Positions 47,801 to 57,310 of a stretch of 64,000 nucleotides of DNA are shown here, piece after piece. A program made the position numbers and the translations under genes. Position 1 is the stretch's first letter. Each line of letters starts with the position of its first letter. The notes under the pieces are model-generated. The model searched no databases, was not told the DNA's origin, and was given only the letters and a program-made list of their open reading frames with translations. This stretch comes from Rhyzopertha dominica (Eukaryota > Arthropoda > Insecta > Coleoptera > Bostrichidae): contig QCXZ01000137.1 in assembly GCA_025024175.1 (NCBI GenBank), positions 78,244,680 to 78,308,679 on the forward strand, read 5' to 3'.

Positions 47801-49911
47801 TCATCTTCTAGTATCAGAGACATATGCCCCTGATCTATATAATCTCGTAAGATATTGGCATAAACAACTTTAAGATCAGGGTTTCTGTGCAAACGCTTTT
47901 CTAGTGAAAATAAACGATTTTGAGCATAAGTATACGAATTTCCTAATTTCGCAGGATCATCGCTAAAGGGTAGGGCAACAGCATAACGTCCTGTATCAGG
48001 ATTACGTTTTACCGTTTGTATAAAAAATGATTCGCAGATGGGATCTTCTTCTTTACGAGTTGGAGTGGTTAAATGAATAGCACGGGGTATTGTAACAAGG
48101 GGATTTACCGCAAGAAATGTATGACTGGATTTGGAAAAACTATCGATAAAAGCCTCACTTGTGGATGCCTTACCCATTACTATGTAGCCTAGGCTGGTGT
48201 CCAGTGCGGTAGTTGAAGAATCTTTTACGTGATGGGATCTTATAATGCTAGCGAACACGTTGGCACCGAGTATTCCTTGAATATTCCCTGGTATATGAAA
48301 AGTTGGATCGGCGAGTTGTAAATTTCGGAGGTAATCTAACGAGTTCAGTTTAACTGGAACTTCTGGCAACTGGTTTGTTATTTTATCTACTAACAAAACT
48401 TCAAAGCCATACTTGGCTGAACGATCTACACGAGATGATATTACTATATTACATTTACCTTTAACTAATTGACAGTTACCACCAACACCGGAAATATTAG
48501 ATGATATCTTTTCATAAGGTAAGCCTAATGCTTTGCAACAATCAATTGTTAATAAATTGGACATAGAACCGCTATCTATCAAAACTCGAATTGTTTGCAT
48601 TTTATTCCATCTGTCAACAACGTTTACTTGTGCAGTAGACAAAAGAACAATAGTGGGCTTTATAGACTTCGATATTGTGCTACAAAGAATTTGTACATCT
48701 TTTGAAGAAGAAGCGCTATTTTGGAGATCGTTATTAGTCTTGTCTTTAAGAGTATTGCGGTGTAACAAAGTATGGTGCTTTAATTTACAAATAGTGCAGG
48801 AAAATCTCGAGGTACATGATAATAATTTATGCTTACTGGAAAAGCAGTTAATACAAAGATTGTTATCTTTAACGATCTGAAATCTCTGATCTGGGTTTAA
48901 ATCCTTAAAATACTTACAATCAACGAGTAAATGAAATGATTTCTTGCACGCTACACAATGATTATTGGGTTGACTTTGCGTCACAAAGGTTTTGCTAAAT
49001 CTATGATTAATGTTACTAACGGCCTTTTGCTTGTCATTTCTGGGTAAAACTTTACTTTGGTGCTTAATAAATTTGAGAAACTTGTCATACGTAGGTATTT
49101 CATCATCGTTTTCAACTAATTCGAAAGTATTAACAAATTCCTGTGGTAATTTCGACATCGCTATGTGGGTAAAGATAAAATCTGTCAAATTTTCTAACTT
49201 TAGGCGCTTTAATGCGGTAACGTTGGTATCAAATTGTTCTAGAAATGTCTGCAAAGTGTGCGATTGGATACTAGAAGCAGGGCGAAATGACAACAATTTA
49301 TCAAGGTACAAAGCAGCCAAGTATTTACGATCTTGATAAGTCTCCTCTAATAATTTCCAGATAATCTCATAATTTTCTGGTAAGGGCTCAATAGACGAAA
49401 CACATTTTAATGATTTTCCACACAAACTACCTAGCAAATATTGGAGCTTTTCTGCGTTAGAAAACTCTTTAAAATGAATCAAGTTTTTAAAGTTTTCATA
49501 AAACAGCGGCCATAAAGATAAATCTTCACCATTGAATTTCATAAGTTCAACTTTAGGTAACTTAACACGCGACTCGACGGCACTGGTAGATGTCTGATTG
49601 CCTTTTATCTTGTTCGATATGTAATTAATATGATTACAAAGTTCTTGAAATACTTCAAGACTGGCATAATTTGGGACATAATCGGGTGAAAGCTCTTGTT
49701 CAATGTCAATGATTTCATCAACGATATTATTGTACTCTGTTATCGTTTGAGGCATAGTAATGACACGAATTTCAAAATTTTTCAAATTAGTTTGGTTACT
49801 TAAATCCTGTTCTAAAAGTTTTGCTGTGTCGTACGTTATTTGTGTACGACGAAATAAATTTTCTCGCTTTGCTATAAGCTTTGACAGCCTGCGTTCCGAT
49901 TTATTGGCCAT
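44833..49911 (-). CDS. BEL/Pao gag-pol polyprotein, 1692 aa, intact
   Basis: Single frame with all expected domains. Residues ~110-300: gag region of DUF1759 type. ~319-384: three zinc knuckles, two CX2CX4HX4C (C319-C332, C353-C366) and one CX2CX3HX4H. ~443-560: aspartic protease, VLIDSGS with D446. ~700-910: reverse transcriptase, VTADIRQMY (D773) and YIDDL (D851, D852). ~1015-1145: RNase H with FSDAS D1023, E1067, SDST D1097, D1143. ~1324-1362: integrase HHCC zinc site. ~1394-1514: integrase core, D1394, SDCGTNFVGA D1460, FWES E1514. C-terminal ~1640-1690: DUF5641-like. All catalytic residues are present. The protein would be processed into capsid, protease, RT/RNase H and integrase for copy-and-paste retrotransposition. 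The start ATG 49911 is the first in the frame and lies 220 bp inside the 5' LTR. Plus-strand frames within it are shadows. Confidence 0.95.
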   Translation of the reverse strand: MANKSERRLSKLIAKRENLFRRTQITYDTAKLLEQDLSNQTNLKNFEIRVITMPQTITEYNNIVDEIIDIEQELSPDYVPNYASLEVFQELCNHINYISNKIKGNQTSTSAVESRVKLPKVELMKFNGEDLSLWPLFYENFKNLIHFKEFSNAEKLQYLLGSLCGKSLKCVSSIEPLPENYEIIWKLLEETYQDRKYLAALYLDKLLSFRPASSIQSHTLQTFLEQFDTNVTALKRLKLENLTDFIFTHIAMSKLPQEFVNTFELVENDDEIPTYDKFLKFIKHQSKVLPRNDKQKAVSNINHRFSKTFVTQSQPNNHCVACKKSFHLLVDCKYFKDLNPDQRFQIVKDNNLCINCFSSKHKLLSCTSRFSCTICKLKHHTLLHRNTLKDKTNNDLQNSASSSKDVQILCSTISKSIKPTIVLLSTAQVNVVDRWNKMQTIRVLIDSGSMSNLLTIDCCKALGLPYEKISSNISGVGGNCQLVKGKCNIVISSRVDRSAKYGFEVLLVDKITNQLPEVPVKLNSLDYLRNLQLADPTFHIPGNIQGILGANVFASIIRSHHVKDSSTTALDTSLGYIVMGKASTSEAFIDSFSKSSHTFLAVNPLVTIPRAIHLTTPTRKEEDPICESFFIQTVKRNPDTGRYAVALPFSDDPAKLGNSYTYAQNRLFSLEKRLHRNPDLKVVYANILRDYIDQGHMSLILEDDSTMPSYYIPHHCIFKQSSSTPCRIVFDASMKTENGFSLNDILYTGPKLQNDLLRILLMFRLFPVAVTADIRQMYRQINLIEEHRRFQRILWRFDETSSVSIYELNTVTFGVKSSPYLSLRTIKQLVDDEGALYPEAVSLVTKTLYIDDLICSLPDVDNAVTVHFSLVNLFNSGGFQMVKWMSNSSEFLSQIPNRYKLIENLDFARDDLCVLGLFWNPNTDTFSFKIDMKMVDPTKCNMLSIVARIFDPLNFLAPVTLFVKLLIKRCWALKLDWDDPAPKTIRELWYIFQKELHLLNTIKIPRHLNVFSDTLITLIGFSDASPVAYGCVIYCKVVLPQQIPKVFLLIAKSKVSPSPELTLPKLELSAAALLAKQLRFLKDTYGDRIHKIYAFSDSTITLGWINSQPQKCKPFISNRISQIHQNISPDCWFFVPGKENAADCVSRSLTPSQLVKNETWFSGPQWLGLDFYQWPVKAVSDLNSPFITDENRVLIATEQEESSLYNLINRFSSWSKLLNSTVYVLRFLKILPNHSSISNDDLCVAETYLIRAVQQKHFAELYLSLEKSTILSNSKLRKLHPFMHNKVIRVGGRLSNANIKFDQKHPILLPKSDPFVSLLVDYYHKKYCHAGAHLLQSLLYQNYWILSARSMIRQRVWKCNTCFKINPKPIYPFMADLPSERVNCAKAFLATGVDYTGAFSITMSRYRGVKSQKAYICLFICLSTKAIHLELASDLSSDAFISAFKRFISRRGNCATLFSDCGTNFVGAKTKLDEIYQLTQSRGFQDAFQRELNSFKITWKFNPPSSPWMGGFWESNIKSVKTHLSRVIGNQILTYEEFYTVLTQIEAVLNSRPLCLLSTDPSDPVALTPAHFLYGSPVASLPVEHFNDKSPKGLLNRYKLLDSLVQHYWKRWRQEYLFTLQSRQKWNTITNPPSEGMIVIIIHDNLPPLNWPLAVIERLYPGKDGTARVALVKTRTGSYVRPVAKLCPLPNQ

Positions 49912-50109
49912 CGTTCAGAAGTAAAACTGAACACTAGAGGAGCCAACAAACAAGTTTTTACCGAGCGACAAAAAAGGCGGTATGCCTNACTGATATACTG
50001 GATATGGGACAATTGGGCGAACTACAATCTCGAGCTATACTCAATGGAAAACAAATATGGCAAATTAAGCAACGACGGGAATTAATCAAAATTTAAGTAA
50101 GCACTGCCA

Positions 50110-50127
50110 TCCGAGCGCGAAGGGCCA
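50110..50127 (-). other. Candidate primer-binding site of the BEL/Pao element
   Basis: Four bases inside the 5' LTR the minus strand reads TGGCCCTTCGCGCTCGGA, beginning with TGG as expected for pairing with a tRNA CCA end. The matching tRNA was not identified, so this is a positional call. Confidence 0.4.
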
Positions 50128-50131
50128 AAAA

Positions 50132-50483
50132 TGTGGCGTAATTTCTATGAGCGCCGGTTCGGATTTTAAATATTTTGTGGACTGTATTTGGGAACTATTT
50201 TTAATTGAATGGCAATGACTTACCCTGATGATTATTCAGTGGGTGCCAGAGGTTCTCTTTCTTAGGGAATCTTAGACAAAAGGAGGAGGGACGAAGGGAT
50301 TGAAGAAACCCAATGGAATCCTCTTCGCCGTCAGATTTTATTTGGGAATTCGCTGACGAAAAACTACCGGAGGCACGATAACTGGAAGAGCCACTCTTTT
50401 CACGGGCGGTAAAATTGTGACTGCTTCTACCTTCGGCGCGCGCATGACAAGTGCTTAAAAAAGTTTTAAATTTGGCGCTAACA
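50132..50483 (-). repeat. 5' LTR of the BEL/Pao element
   Basis: 352 bp, carrying 16 bp (TCTTTCTTAGGGAATC region near 50254-50275) absent from the 3' LTR. It would contain the promoter and polyadenylation signals of the element. No clear TATA box position was assigned. Confidence 0.93.
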
Positions 50484-50488
50484 CCCTG

Positions 50489-51330
50489 CAAAAGTATGTT
50501 AAATCCATTGGCTTTTCAATGAAAAAGGAGGAGAAGAAGCAATGCTTGATGGAAAGCCAGGTAATAAGAAATTGGAGATATAAATACATATATATAGACA
50601 TGAAAATCGCCCGATATTTTTCCTCGACGATACCCATGATACAATAAAAAAGGATGGCTTGATGACTCAGGGAAATACAACGTCAATATTCCGGCGTCAA
50701 AAGGAAAAAAGAATAATGATTCCACACGCAGGACGTGGGAATGGTTTCGTTCCTGGAGCCTTGTTTCTTAGATGTAAAAACTTAAAAAAAGCAGGCGCCG
50801 ATTATCATTCTGATATGAATGCGGAAGTGTTTGGAAACTGGTTCAAAAACATTTTATTGCCCAAATTGCCACCAAACAAGGTCATAGTAATGGACAATGC
50901 TAGCTACTGGATAAAATTCCAAATACAACAACTAATAAGGCAACCATTCCAGAGTTTTTAAGAAAAGAAGATTTATATTTCGAAGAGGACTACGCAGAAA
51001 AAACAATTGTTGGAAGTGCTTGGCACAAAAAAATTTTCGAAGAAATTTAAAATTGACATTCTCGCTTCTAGATGTGGACACACCATTCTACGATTACCCC
51101 CATATCATTGCATTTTCAACCCCATTGAAATGATATGGAGGCAGTTGAAACAAAAAATTCGACGAGGAAACACCGTTGGAAAATTTAGGAATGAAATGCT
51201 GAAAGTGTCGATGCATGGAGAAATTCAGTGCGGCATGTACTGGACATTGAAAATCGGTACAGAGCGAATCATGTAGACGAATTAATAATAGAAGTTAATC
51301 GTGATTTTAGCAGTGATATTGAGTAATTTT
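50489..51330 (+). pseudogene. DDE transposase-like gene, 3' piece after the BEL insertion
   Basis: Continues the frame of 44239-44275: QKYVKSIGFSMKKEEKKQC and IRNWRYKYI, then shifts frame to FLDDTHDTIKKGWLDDSG (first acidic site; relatives have LDETW), KRIMIPHAGRGNGFVPGALF, ADYHSDMNAEVFGNWFKNIL, KVIVMDNASYW (second Asp), and after more frameshifts HTILRLPPYHCIFNPIEMIW (catalytic Glu), ending near 51276. This is a DDE_3/IS630-Tc1-related family with a long spacing between the second Asp and the Glu. At least three frame breaks besides the BEL insertion. It could be an old transposon or a former host gene. Confidence 0.65.
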
Positions 51331-53086
51331 TTTTAGTTTGTGACTCTTGTAATGTGTAATGAACATAATCGAAACTGTGTATAAATTTTATTGTGCACTA
51401 TCGTAAATTTTTTCTAACACATGTAAATAATTTTCTGCTTACTAATTTGTATGTTTTTATATTAAATTTGTATAAATTCGTTATGACATGCAAAGGCTTT
51501 TATTTTATACATCGGAAAATTTAAACCTAATAAAGTATCACATAAAAATAGATCGCGGGTCGCGCCAGCTATCATCAGGTCTGCATTAAATAAAATTTGT
51601 TATAAAAGCTTCTAGGTTTTATTGATTGCTAAATTATCGCAACTAACAAATTTCAAAAATTTGTAGTGGAAAAGTTAAAATTTTAGCCAACAAATTTTTT
51701 TTGAATACGGCCCATTTAGGAACTTTGAAGCGTGCCACTAATCCGAATAGTTTAGGACGGCNGACCATAAGGTTGTAAAAACCCTCATTTACAATACAAT
51801 AGTTTACGACAGCTGACCATCAAGTTGTAAAACCCTCTGAATAAGTCAGTCTCATAGATCATTGCTTGATACTTTGTTTTGTTAGCTTTATTATTGCACC
51901 TAATATGAAATCGAGCTTTGACATGAAAAAAATATATACCTACTTGAAAAATTAAAGCTTGACTTGACTTGATTTTGCCACTACGCTGTTTACTTGATGA
52001 TATCAAGCATTTTCAAGCAGTTTGATGCTTGATGCCAGGATCTTATAAGAGTTTCAAAACCATTCCACTGGAGGGTGAAATAGCACACTTCCGATGGTAA
52101 TTATTGCTATAAATATACTTTTGGTCAAATTAGAGATTTGGGCACATGATCTTGACAAGAAGCCTGAAAGAGATGAAATCAATGAAGAATTAATAAATGT
52201 TTTTTAAGAATGTTGTACTGTTTTTGGTTCAATAGATCAAGTAGCATCGAAAATAAGGTGTCCAGTTCATTTGAAATTAACCATCCCTTCGCCCTCAAAA
52301 TTGATTTGAGGGTTATCCTACGCCCATGGTTTTTCGCTGCTACAGGAACCAGGCGGTGTCAAATGCGTAATTGGATGTGTCTAGCTGACAGCGGCCAACG
52401 GCCAATCGGTTTGGATTACAGCCGGCATCAATCATAATCACTCATGCGAATACACATGGGTAAGAAGCCCCGGTCTGTCCCCTGAAAACGTTGCCCATCA
52501 CAGTTAGATGACTTTCATCGAAGACGGTATAAAATATTGTTGTAGTAGAAGTGATATACTTATTTACCCTCAAAACAACAGTTTGTTGAGAAGATCTGCA
52601 CTTCACGCATTTCTGTTCCATTCTCATTATCTTCATTTTCATAAAAAATAAGTTTATTTTCAAACGGTGGGTATCTGAATAGATTCAAAACGACATCGAG
52701 GATTGTTCTTTAATAGACTTTTTTTACTTCTAATTCTGTATAAATTTAATGTAATAGTGATATTGAACAATTAGTAATAATAATAATAAATATGCATATG
52801 CAAGGAGTGGTGGTTTTAAAGCTCAAAATATGATAATAAAAAATTGCTGCGAAATAAGATATAATAATAAGTACCTTTGAGATCAACCTTGTTAAGTCGT
52901 ATTATGCAATTTGTTCAGGCGAGTGCATAACATTATTAGAAAAGGATAAATATTTAATTATGGGATCGTAAGGCATTATTGAAAACTCCAACATTGCATG
53001 AAATATTATCAACACATTTTCTTCCTTTCTTAGCAAGAAAAACAAAATACGTGCGTACTAAAACATCATTATAAATTTAGACGCAA
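51331..53086. other. Mostly unassigned AT-rich stretch containing a dispersed repeat
   Basis: Apart from the 130-bp repeat at 51746-51875 no gene or element was recognised. A short hairpin (CCCTCAAA / TTTGAGGG) lies near 52295-52315 and an (AAT)n tract near 52778-52796. Confidence 0.4.
51746..51875 (-). repeat. 130-bp dispersed repeat, inverted copy of 435-564
   Basis: Reverse complement matches 435-564 over its whole length, including both tandem subunits (two TTGTAAAA...CCCTC blocks). The surrounding sequence is not shared, so this is a dispersed 3'-end fragment. Confidence 0.6.
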
Positions 53087-53105
53087 AAATAAATCACCTG
53101 CCCTG

Positions 53106-53178
53106 GTCAGTTCTCCTCACCATGCGACTAGTTTCGCCCTGTTGGGGCTCATCAGGCAGGGGTAGAGAGCAAACTGAC
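53106..53178 (-). ncRNA. Candidate type I hammerhead ribozyme
   Basis: Minus strand: CTGATGA (53149-53155), stem II GCCC (53145-53148) with loop CAACA and GGGC (53136-53139), GAAA (53132-53135), a minimal stem III (A-U and C-G closing UA), and GTC with predicted cleavage after C at 53126. Stem I pairs TGC with GCA (53123-53125), then ACC/GGT and CTC/GAG with bulges, then GTCAGTT (53172-53178) with AACTGAC (53106-53112). All invariant core nucleotides of the hammerhead are present. The very short stem III is like those reported in retroelement-borne hammerheads, which often need dimers for activity. Activity is predicted, not shown. Confidence 0.65.
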
Positions 53179-53276
53179 AATGGCAGACCGTCGCCTATAA
53201 CCGCGGCGGGCGGACTGGTTCAAGTGAGAATAGGAGGGCAGATGTCCTCAGTGCCATCTAGGCGACGGTCTGCCTT

Positions 53277-53352
53277 GATTAGTTTGCTGTCTACCCTTGC
53301 CTGATGAGCCCAAACAGGGCTAAACTAGTCGCAGGGTGAGAGCGAACTGACC
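53277..53352 (+). ncRNA. Mutated hammerhead-like copy (probably inactive)
   Basis: Plus strand: CTGATGA (53301-53307), GCCC-AAACA-GGGC stem II, then TAAA (53321-53324) instead of the invariant GAAA, then C-TA-GTC (53325-53330). Stem I (ACCC, bulge, TGC with GCA, GGGT) pairs even better than in the other copy. The G-to-T change at conserved position G12 is expected to abolish cleavage. Confidence 0.6.
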
Positions 53353-53432
53353 AGGGCAGATGATTTATTTCAACAATGCTTTACGGAGTGCCTCTCCGAA
53401 GCCATCACTAGGAACCTGCCGGTGTCTATCAC

Positions 53433-53468
53433 AGATAGCACTGAGGGCATCTGCTTTCCTATTCTCAC
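53433..53468. repeat. Inverted copy of the spacer segment 53224-53259
   Basis: Reverse complement reads GTGAGAATAGGAAAGCAGAT..., matching 53224-53259 with about three differences over 36 bp. It extends the foldback potential of the hammerhead locus to the right. Confidence 0.7.
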
Positions 53469-55560
53469 GTGAAATTTAGACGTTTAGGTGGATTAATAAA
53501 TACACTTGGGCAATAATACGCAGTGGACAACATCGGCAAAAACTTAGTAATCCATGTACCCTCATAATTCTGTTATATTCCGGGGATCAGGGGTATTACT
53601 GACAGCATCTACCTTGTCTGGTGCGGGGAGCATGTGATTTAAAAAATCACACTTAGATAAATAAACACGGGCATTGTATTTTTGCAGACGTTCCAAGACT
53701 AGACAAACAGCCACCTGTGAAACTAGTAAGCACATCATTAATATTTGGCAATGTTACTTTAAGGTCAACACAGATACGAATTTCATTGTTTTTCTTTGGA
53801 ACCACGACTATACTTTCTGACTGGGAATGAATGTGACAAACATCTTCTTGATTTTCTTCAGCAGTTCCGGTTGGAACAATTGAGTTTGTTGTTCTGGTGC
53901 TAATATGTTATTCAGAATATTGTATTTCTCACCTCCCATTAAAGTTATGAACAACGGCACTTTAGGTTCATTTGTCACTTCATTTACCAAATTCTAAGTT
54001 CCATTCTTCCTATATATGAAGGAAAATCTCCCGTTTACATTGAAAACGGCTCGATGTGACTCACTAGTGGTAAAATTTATGGATTTCTGCTCACGACTTT
54101 GGCTGGACTTCTATTTGACTTTCACTTCACAAGTGGTGCGCAAAAATACGTCACATAAGACTTCTCCCTTGGTCCTTTGACTTGACTTCGCCTGTACGAC
54201 GTTTATGTCATTTCCACATAAATCCTGATTTGACTCGTCTCCAATATGTTTTTTATTTCTCTAAAGTTAGCACAAAATTAGTTGAATTAGGACACGGGCT
54301 AGTTGTGCAATGATTTACTGAAAGCTCTAAGGTTACAACTCCAACTGTTTTTAGTTTAGTATTTATTCACCTAATTATATGATATTCTTAAGAACTAAAC
54401 ATTATCATCAACCAAAAGATCCGCACATAGTAAAAGACCGGTGTCTAAAACCGTCAACTTCTCGTTGCTCGTTTTAATCTAGAGTGAGTAAACGTAGCGC
54501 TCAGCTTGCGCACCCCCAATATCCAACAAGGAAGCAGGGTAGGTAACAAATCCGACGCCCATTCAGAGCGACGCCTCTGTTGATCCGGTATGACAGATCG
54601 CGACCACGTCTCAGCCGATACACTGACGTCGCAACATATTGGAAGGTTCCACGGTAACGAGAGGCCCATAAATCTCGGCGTGTTTTTCTCATTGTTCGGG
54701 AGAACGATAGCGGTGATTTACATTTTCTATCGGGACGAAAAGAGGCGCATAAATTGTACAGATGTCCCATCAAATGGGTCGTATATCTTCCGGTGCACAT
54801 ACACGCCTGACCAAGTGTTGTGGTCGCCGGCGCTCGTCCATCATGCGACCGTGGCGCCCTCAGCGCTGACGGACGTCGTTAAAGGACGGGCCGGGAGCTG
54901 ATAAAAGCAGTCATAAATCTCCTGGCCACTAAAGTGCTTTATATCTGCACACGATTTCTATGCTCGGAACCAATCAAATCATGGCCGACTCGCCGAACAT
55001 ATCGCATACTTCGTGCAAGGATTTTCGAGTGCGAGCCCCTGCTGATCCCACTTGTTCGATTTTTCCGCTTCGATTAAGTCCTGAGGGCGTGGATTCAAAC
55101 TGCAAAGCGTTCGGTTAAGCAGTTCAGGTGTTCATGACAAGTAAATCTTGGTGAAGGAGAAAAGTCTCAGAAAGAAGCTCAGCCGATGACGTAGTAAGAA
55201 ACAAAATTCATAAATGTGAGGGCTGTTTTCTTCAACCTCCGATGGGTCATAAAAAAAAGATCCTAGAGCTCTATGTATACTATAGTGCTATGGTGCAGCC
55301 GATTGCTGATCACAGAGAGAGCAAAGAAATTTCAACAAATACATCCGAATAAAATACTGGATACAAAGATGATAACAAGGAACCGAGAGTAAAATTCGTC
55401 GATGAAAGAGACTATTAGCCGATAAGCGAACCTTAAAACATTATTAGATGCGCTAGATCGAATTATAAACAGCGTGAAAAATTATAAAGCACCAGTTAGG
55501 TAGCTTATAAACAAGCTGATTGAACGTATGCGCTTTGTCTCACTTGATTTATCAGATAAC
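53469..55560. other. Non-coding; GC-richer island at ~54430-54960
   Basis: No gene recognised. Bases 54430-54960 are GC-richer and TE-free with three CATAAAT cores (about 54667, 54747, 54914) in GC-rich flanks. The rest is AT-rich. From 55250 to 55560 the sequence may be the degraded 5' part of the retrotransposon that follows. Confidence 0.35.
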
Positions 55561-55567
55561 TCTGACA

Positions 55568-55638
55568 ATCGTTTCGACCATACGGTCATTGTCAAAGAGA
55601 TGACAGCGTTATACGTATAACCGTATGGTCGAAACGAT
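55568..55638. repeat. Perfect 19-bp inverted repeat (hairpin) at the retrotransposon border
   Basis: ATCGTTTCGACCATACGGT (55568-55586) is the exact reverse complement of 55620-55638, with a 33-nt spacer. The right arm belongs to the endonuclease reading frame, so the left arm is a small inverted duplication of element sequence at its 5' border. Confidence 0.85.
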
Positions 55639-57310
55639 CAGTCCGGATATGAATATAATTCGTAGGGATAGGAACGGCAGAGGTGGTGGAGTTGCCTTGT
55701 TTATATATAAGGACATTAAATTTAAGCTTCTTAAACTCAATTTGTCTATTAACTCATTTGAATATCTCACAATAAGTATCACTATTAGTCTAGAACAGAA
55801 AAGCGTCTCTTAAGGATTTTAGTAAATTTTATGAAGATTTTGAAACTCTTTGTTCGCACATCTTAGCAACTATATACAGATAAGTTTCTGTGTTGGGGAT
55901 ATTAATATAGACTTTTTGCAGATGATATATAGGTAATATGCAACAATATTCAGATTTGCTTGATTCGTTTAATCTTCATTTCAGTCAGATGGTTGCTAAA
56001 CCGACGAGGGCGAGTACTACTTTTTCTACTTTAGATCATATAATTGTATCTGATTCCTCTTTTGTTGAAAATGTTGATGTCGACTTGAATCATTCTATGT
56101 CAGATCATGGTGCAATACTTTGTGATTTGAAGCTAAGGTATGAGGCTAAAAGACCGGTTTTCAAGACTTACAGATCCTTTAAATATTTTGATCATGATGC
56201 ATTTCTTAGGGACCTGCGATAAATAAATTGGTGTGAGATTTATGATATGTTTGATGTCAATGAAAAGATTGCGTATTTTAATAGTAACATACTAGAAATT
56301 ATCAATCAACATGCACCGCTTATAACTTCACGTTGTACTAAAAAAACCAGCTCCGTAGCTTACAGACAATATTTCCCTTATGAAGAAGTTCCGCGACAAA
56401 GCTCTCATAAAGTTTCGTAGGACTAGGCGTCCCCAGCATTGGGAATATTACAAGTCCATAAGGAATCTCGTAAATTCGGCCATAATTAGAGAAAAAAAGG
56501 CATATTCAGAGTTTTGCGTTTCTGGTCGGGATTGGCTAATGCATTATGTGATCCGACTACTCTGAATGAGTATTTTTTTGATATACCTAATAAAGGTTTT
56601 GCATTAAGTCAGGATCTATATAATAATTACTTGGAAAACAAACAAAAGCAGCTGGATTTTGAATTTGTGAACGAGTCTGATGTTGTTGAAAGCGTAAATT
56701 CTATAGCATCCGCAGCCGCCGGGCACGACGGCTTAACCATCGATATAATAAAATTTAGTTTGCTGGTTTTGCTCCGGTTATGTCAAAAATTACAGAGAGA
56801 ATCTTAGCTAAGCAACTCGTAAACCATATTGATAGCAATAATTTGTTGCCTTCATTTCAGTAAGGATTTCGCCGGAGATTCAGTTGTGAGACAGCATTAC
56901 TAAATGTTAAAGATGACATTGTGTCAGCCCTGGATGGAGATAGACTTGTTCTATTTATATACCTTTAGACATTTGATATGCTTAATCATGCATTACTTAT
57001 GGCAATTTTAAAATACTTTGGATTGTCAGAAGGTGCTGTAAATTTATTTGATAATTATTTTGATCAACGTAAGCAGAAAGTTAGGGTGGGCGACAATTAC
57101 TCGAATGCCGGAGTTGTTATTAGTGGAGTGCCACAGGGGTCATTTCTGGGGCATATTATGTTCCTTATTTACAGTTCTGTGCTTGTTTCTAGCATCAAGT
57201 ATGAACAATACCATATGTATGCCGATGACAGCCAATCGTATTATACGTTTAAAGTTGACGAGATGTTATCAAAAATTAGTGACTATCTTAATGCATTCTC
57301 CAAAGTCGAC
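55625..57310 (+). pseudogene. CR1/jockey-like non-LTR element: endonuclease and RT relic
   Basis: Endonuclease: RDRNGRGGGVALFIYKDIKF (55655-55712), a frameshifted GDIN-like block near 55895, STTFSTLDHIIVSDSSF (56020-56060) and LNHSMSDHGAILCDL (SDH motif, 56085-56130). A linker with KFRRTRRPQHWEYYKSIRN (56405-56465). RT: ESVNSIASAAAGHDGLTIDI (56690-56748), SCETALLNVKDDIVSALDGD (56883-56942), LNHALLMAILKYFGLSEGAV, VRVGDNYSNAGVVISGVPQG (57090-57140), YADDSQSYYTF (motif C, 57220-57252). Coding similarity stops at about 57300. Stops and frameshifts throughout, but this is the most complete non-LTR copy in the window. Confidence 0.8.

Larger units (their letters stand above)
44281..50483 (-). mobile_element. 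Complete BEL/Pao LTR retrotransposon
   Basis: Two direct LTRs (44281-44616 and 50132-50483) enclose one large gag-pol frame on the minus strand. CCCTG flanks both ends (44276-44280, 50484-50488), a 5-bp target duplication as usual for BEL/Pao. LTRs start TG and end CA in element orientation. Apart from one 16-bp indel no LTR difference was seen, and the gene is uninterrupted: the copy is young and could still be active. No env-like frame follows pol. Confidence 0.95.
53087..53369. repeat. Inverted repeat with 111-bp arms carrying hammerhead motifs
   Basis: Left arm 53087-53197 and right arm 53259-53369 are inverted repeats at about 88% identity with a 61-bp GC-rich spacer. The outermost bases are AAATAAATCA...CTGCCCTGGTCAGTT and the reverse. 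Part of the spacer (53224-53259) is itself repeated inverted at 53433-53468, so the structure is nested. Both arms contain a hammerhead-like core, one intact and one mutated. Confidence 0.85.
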
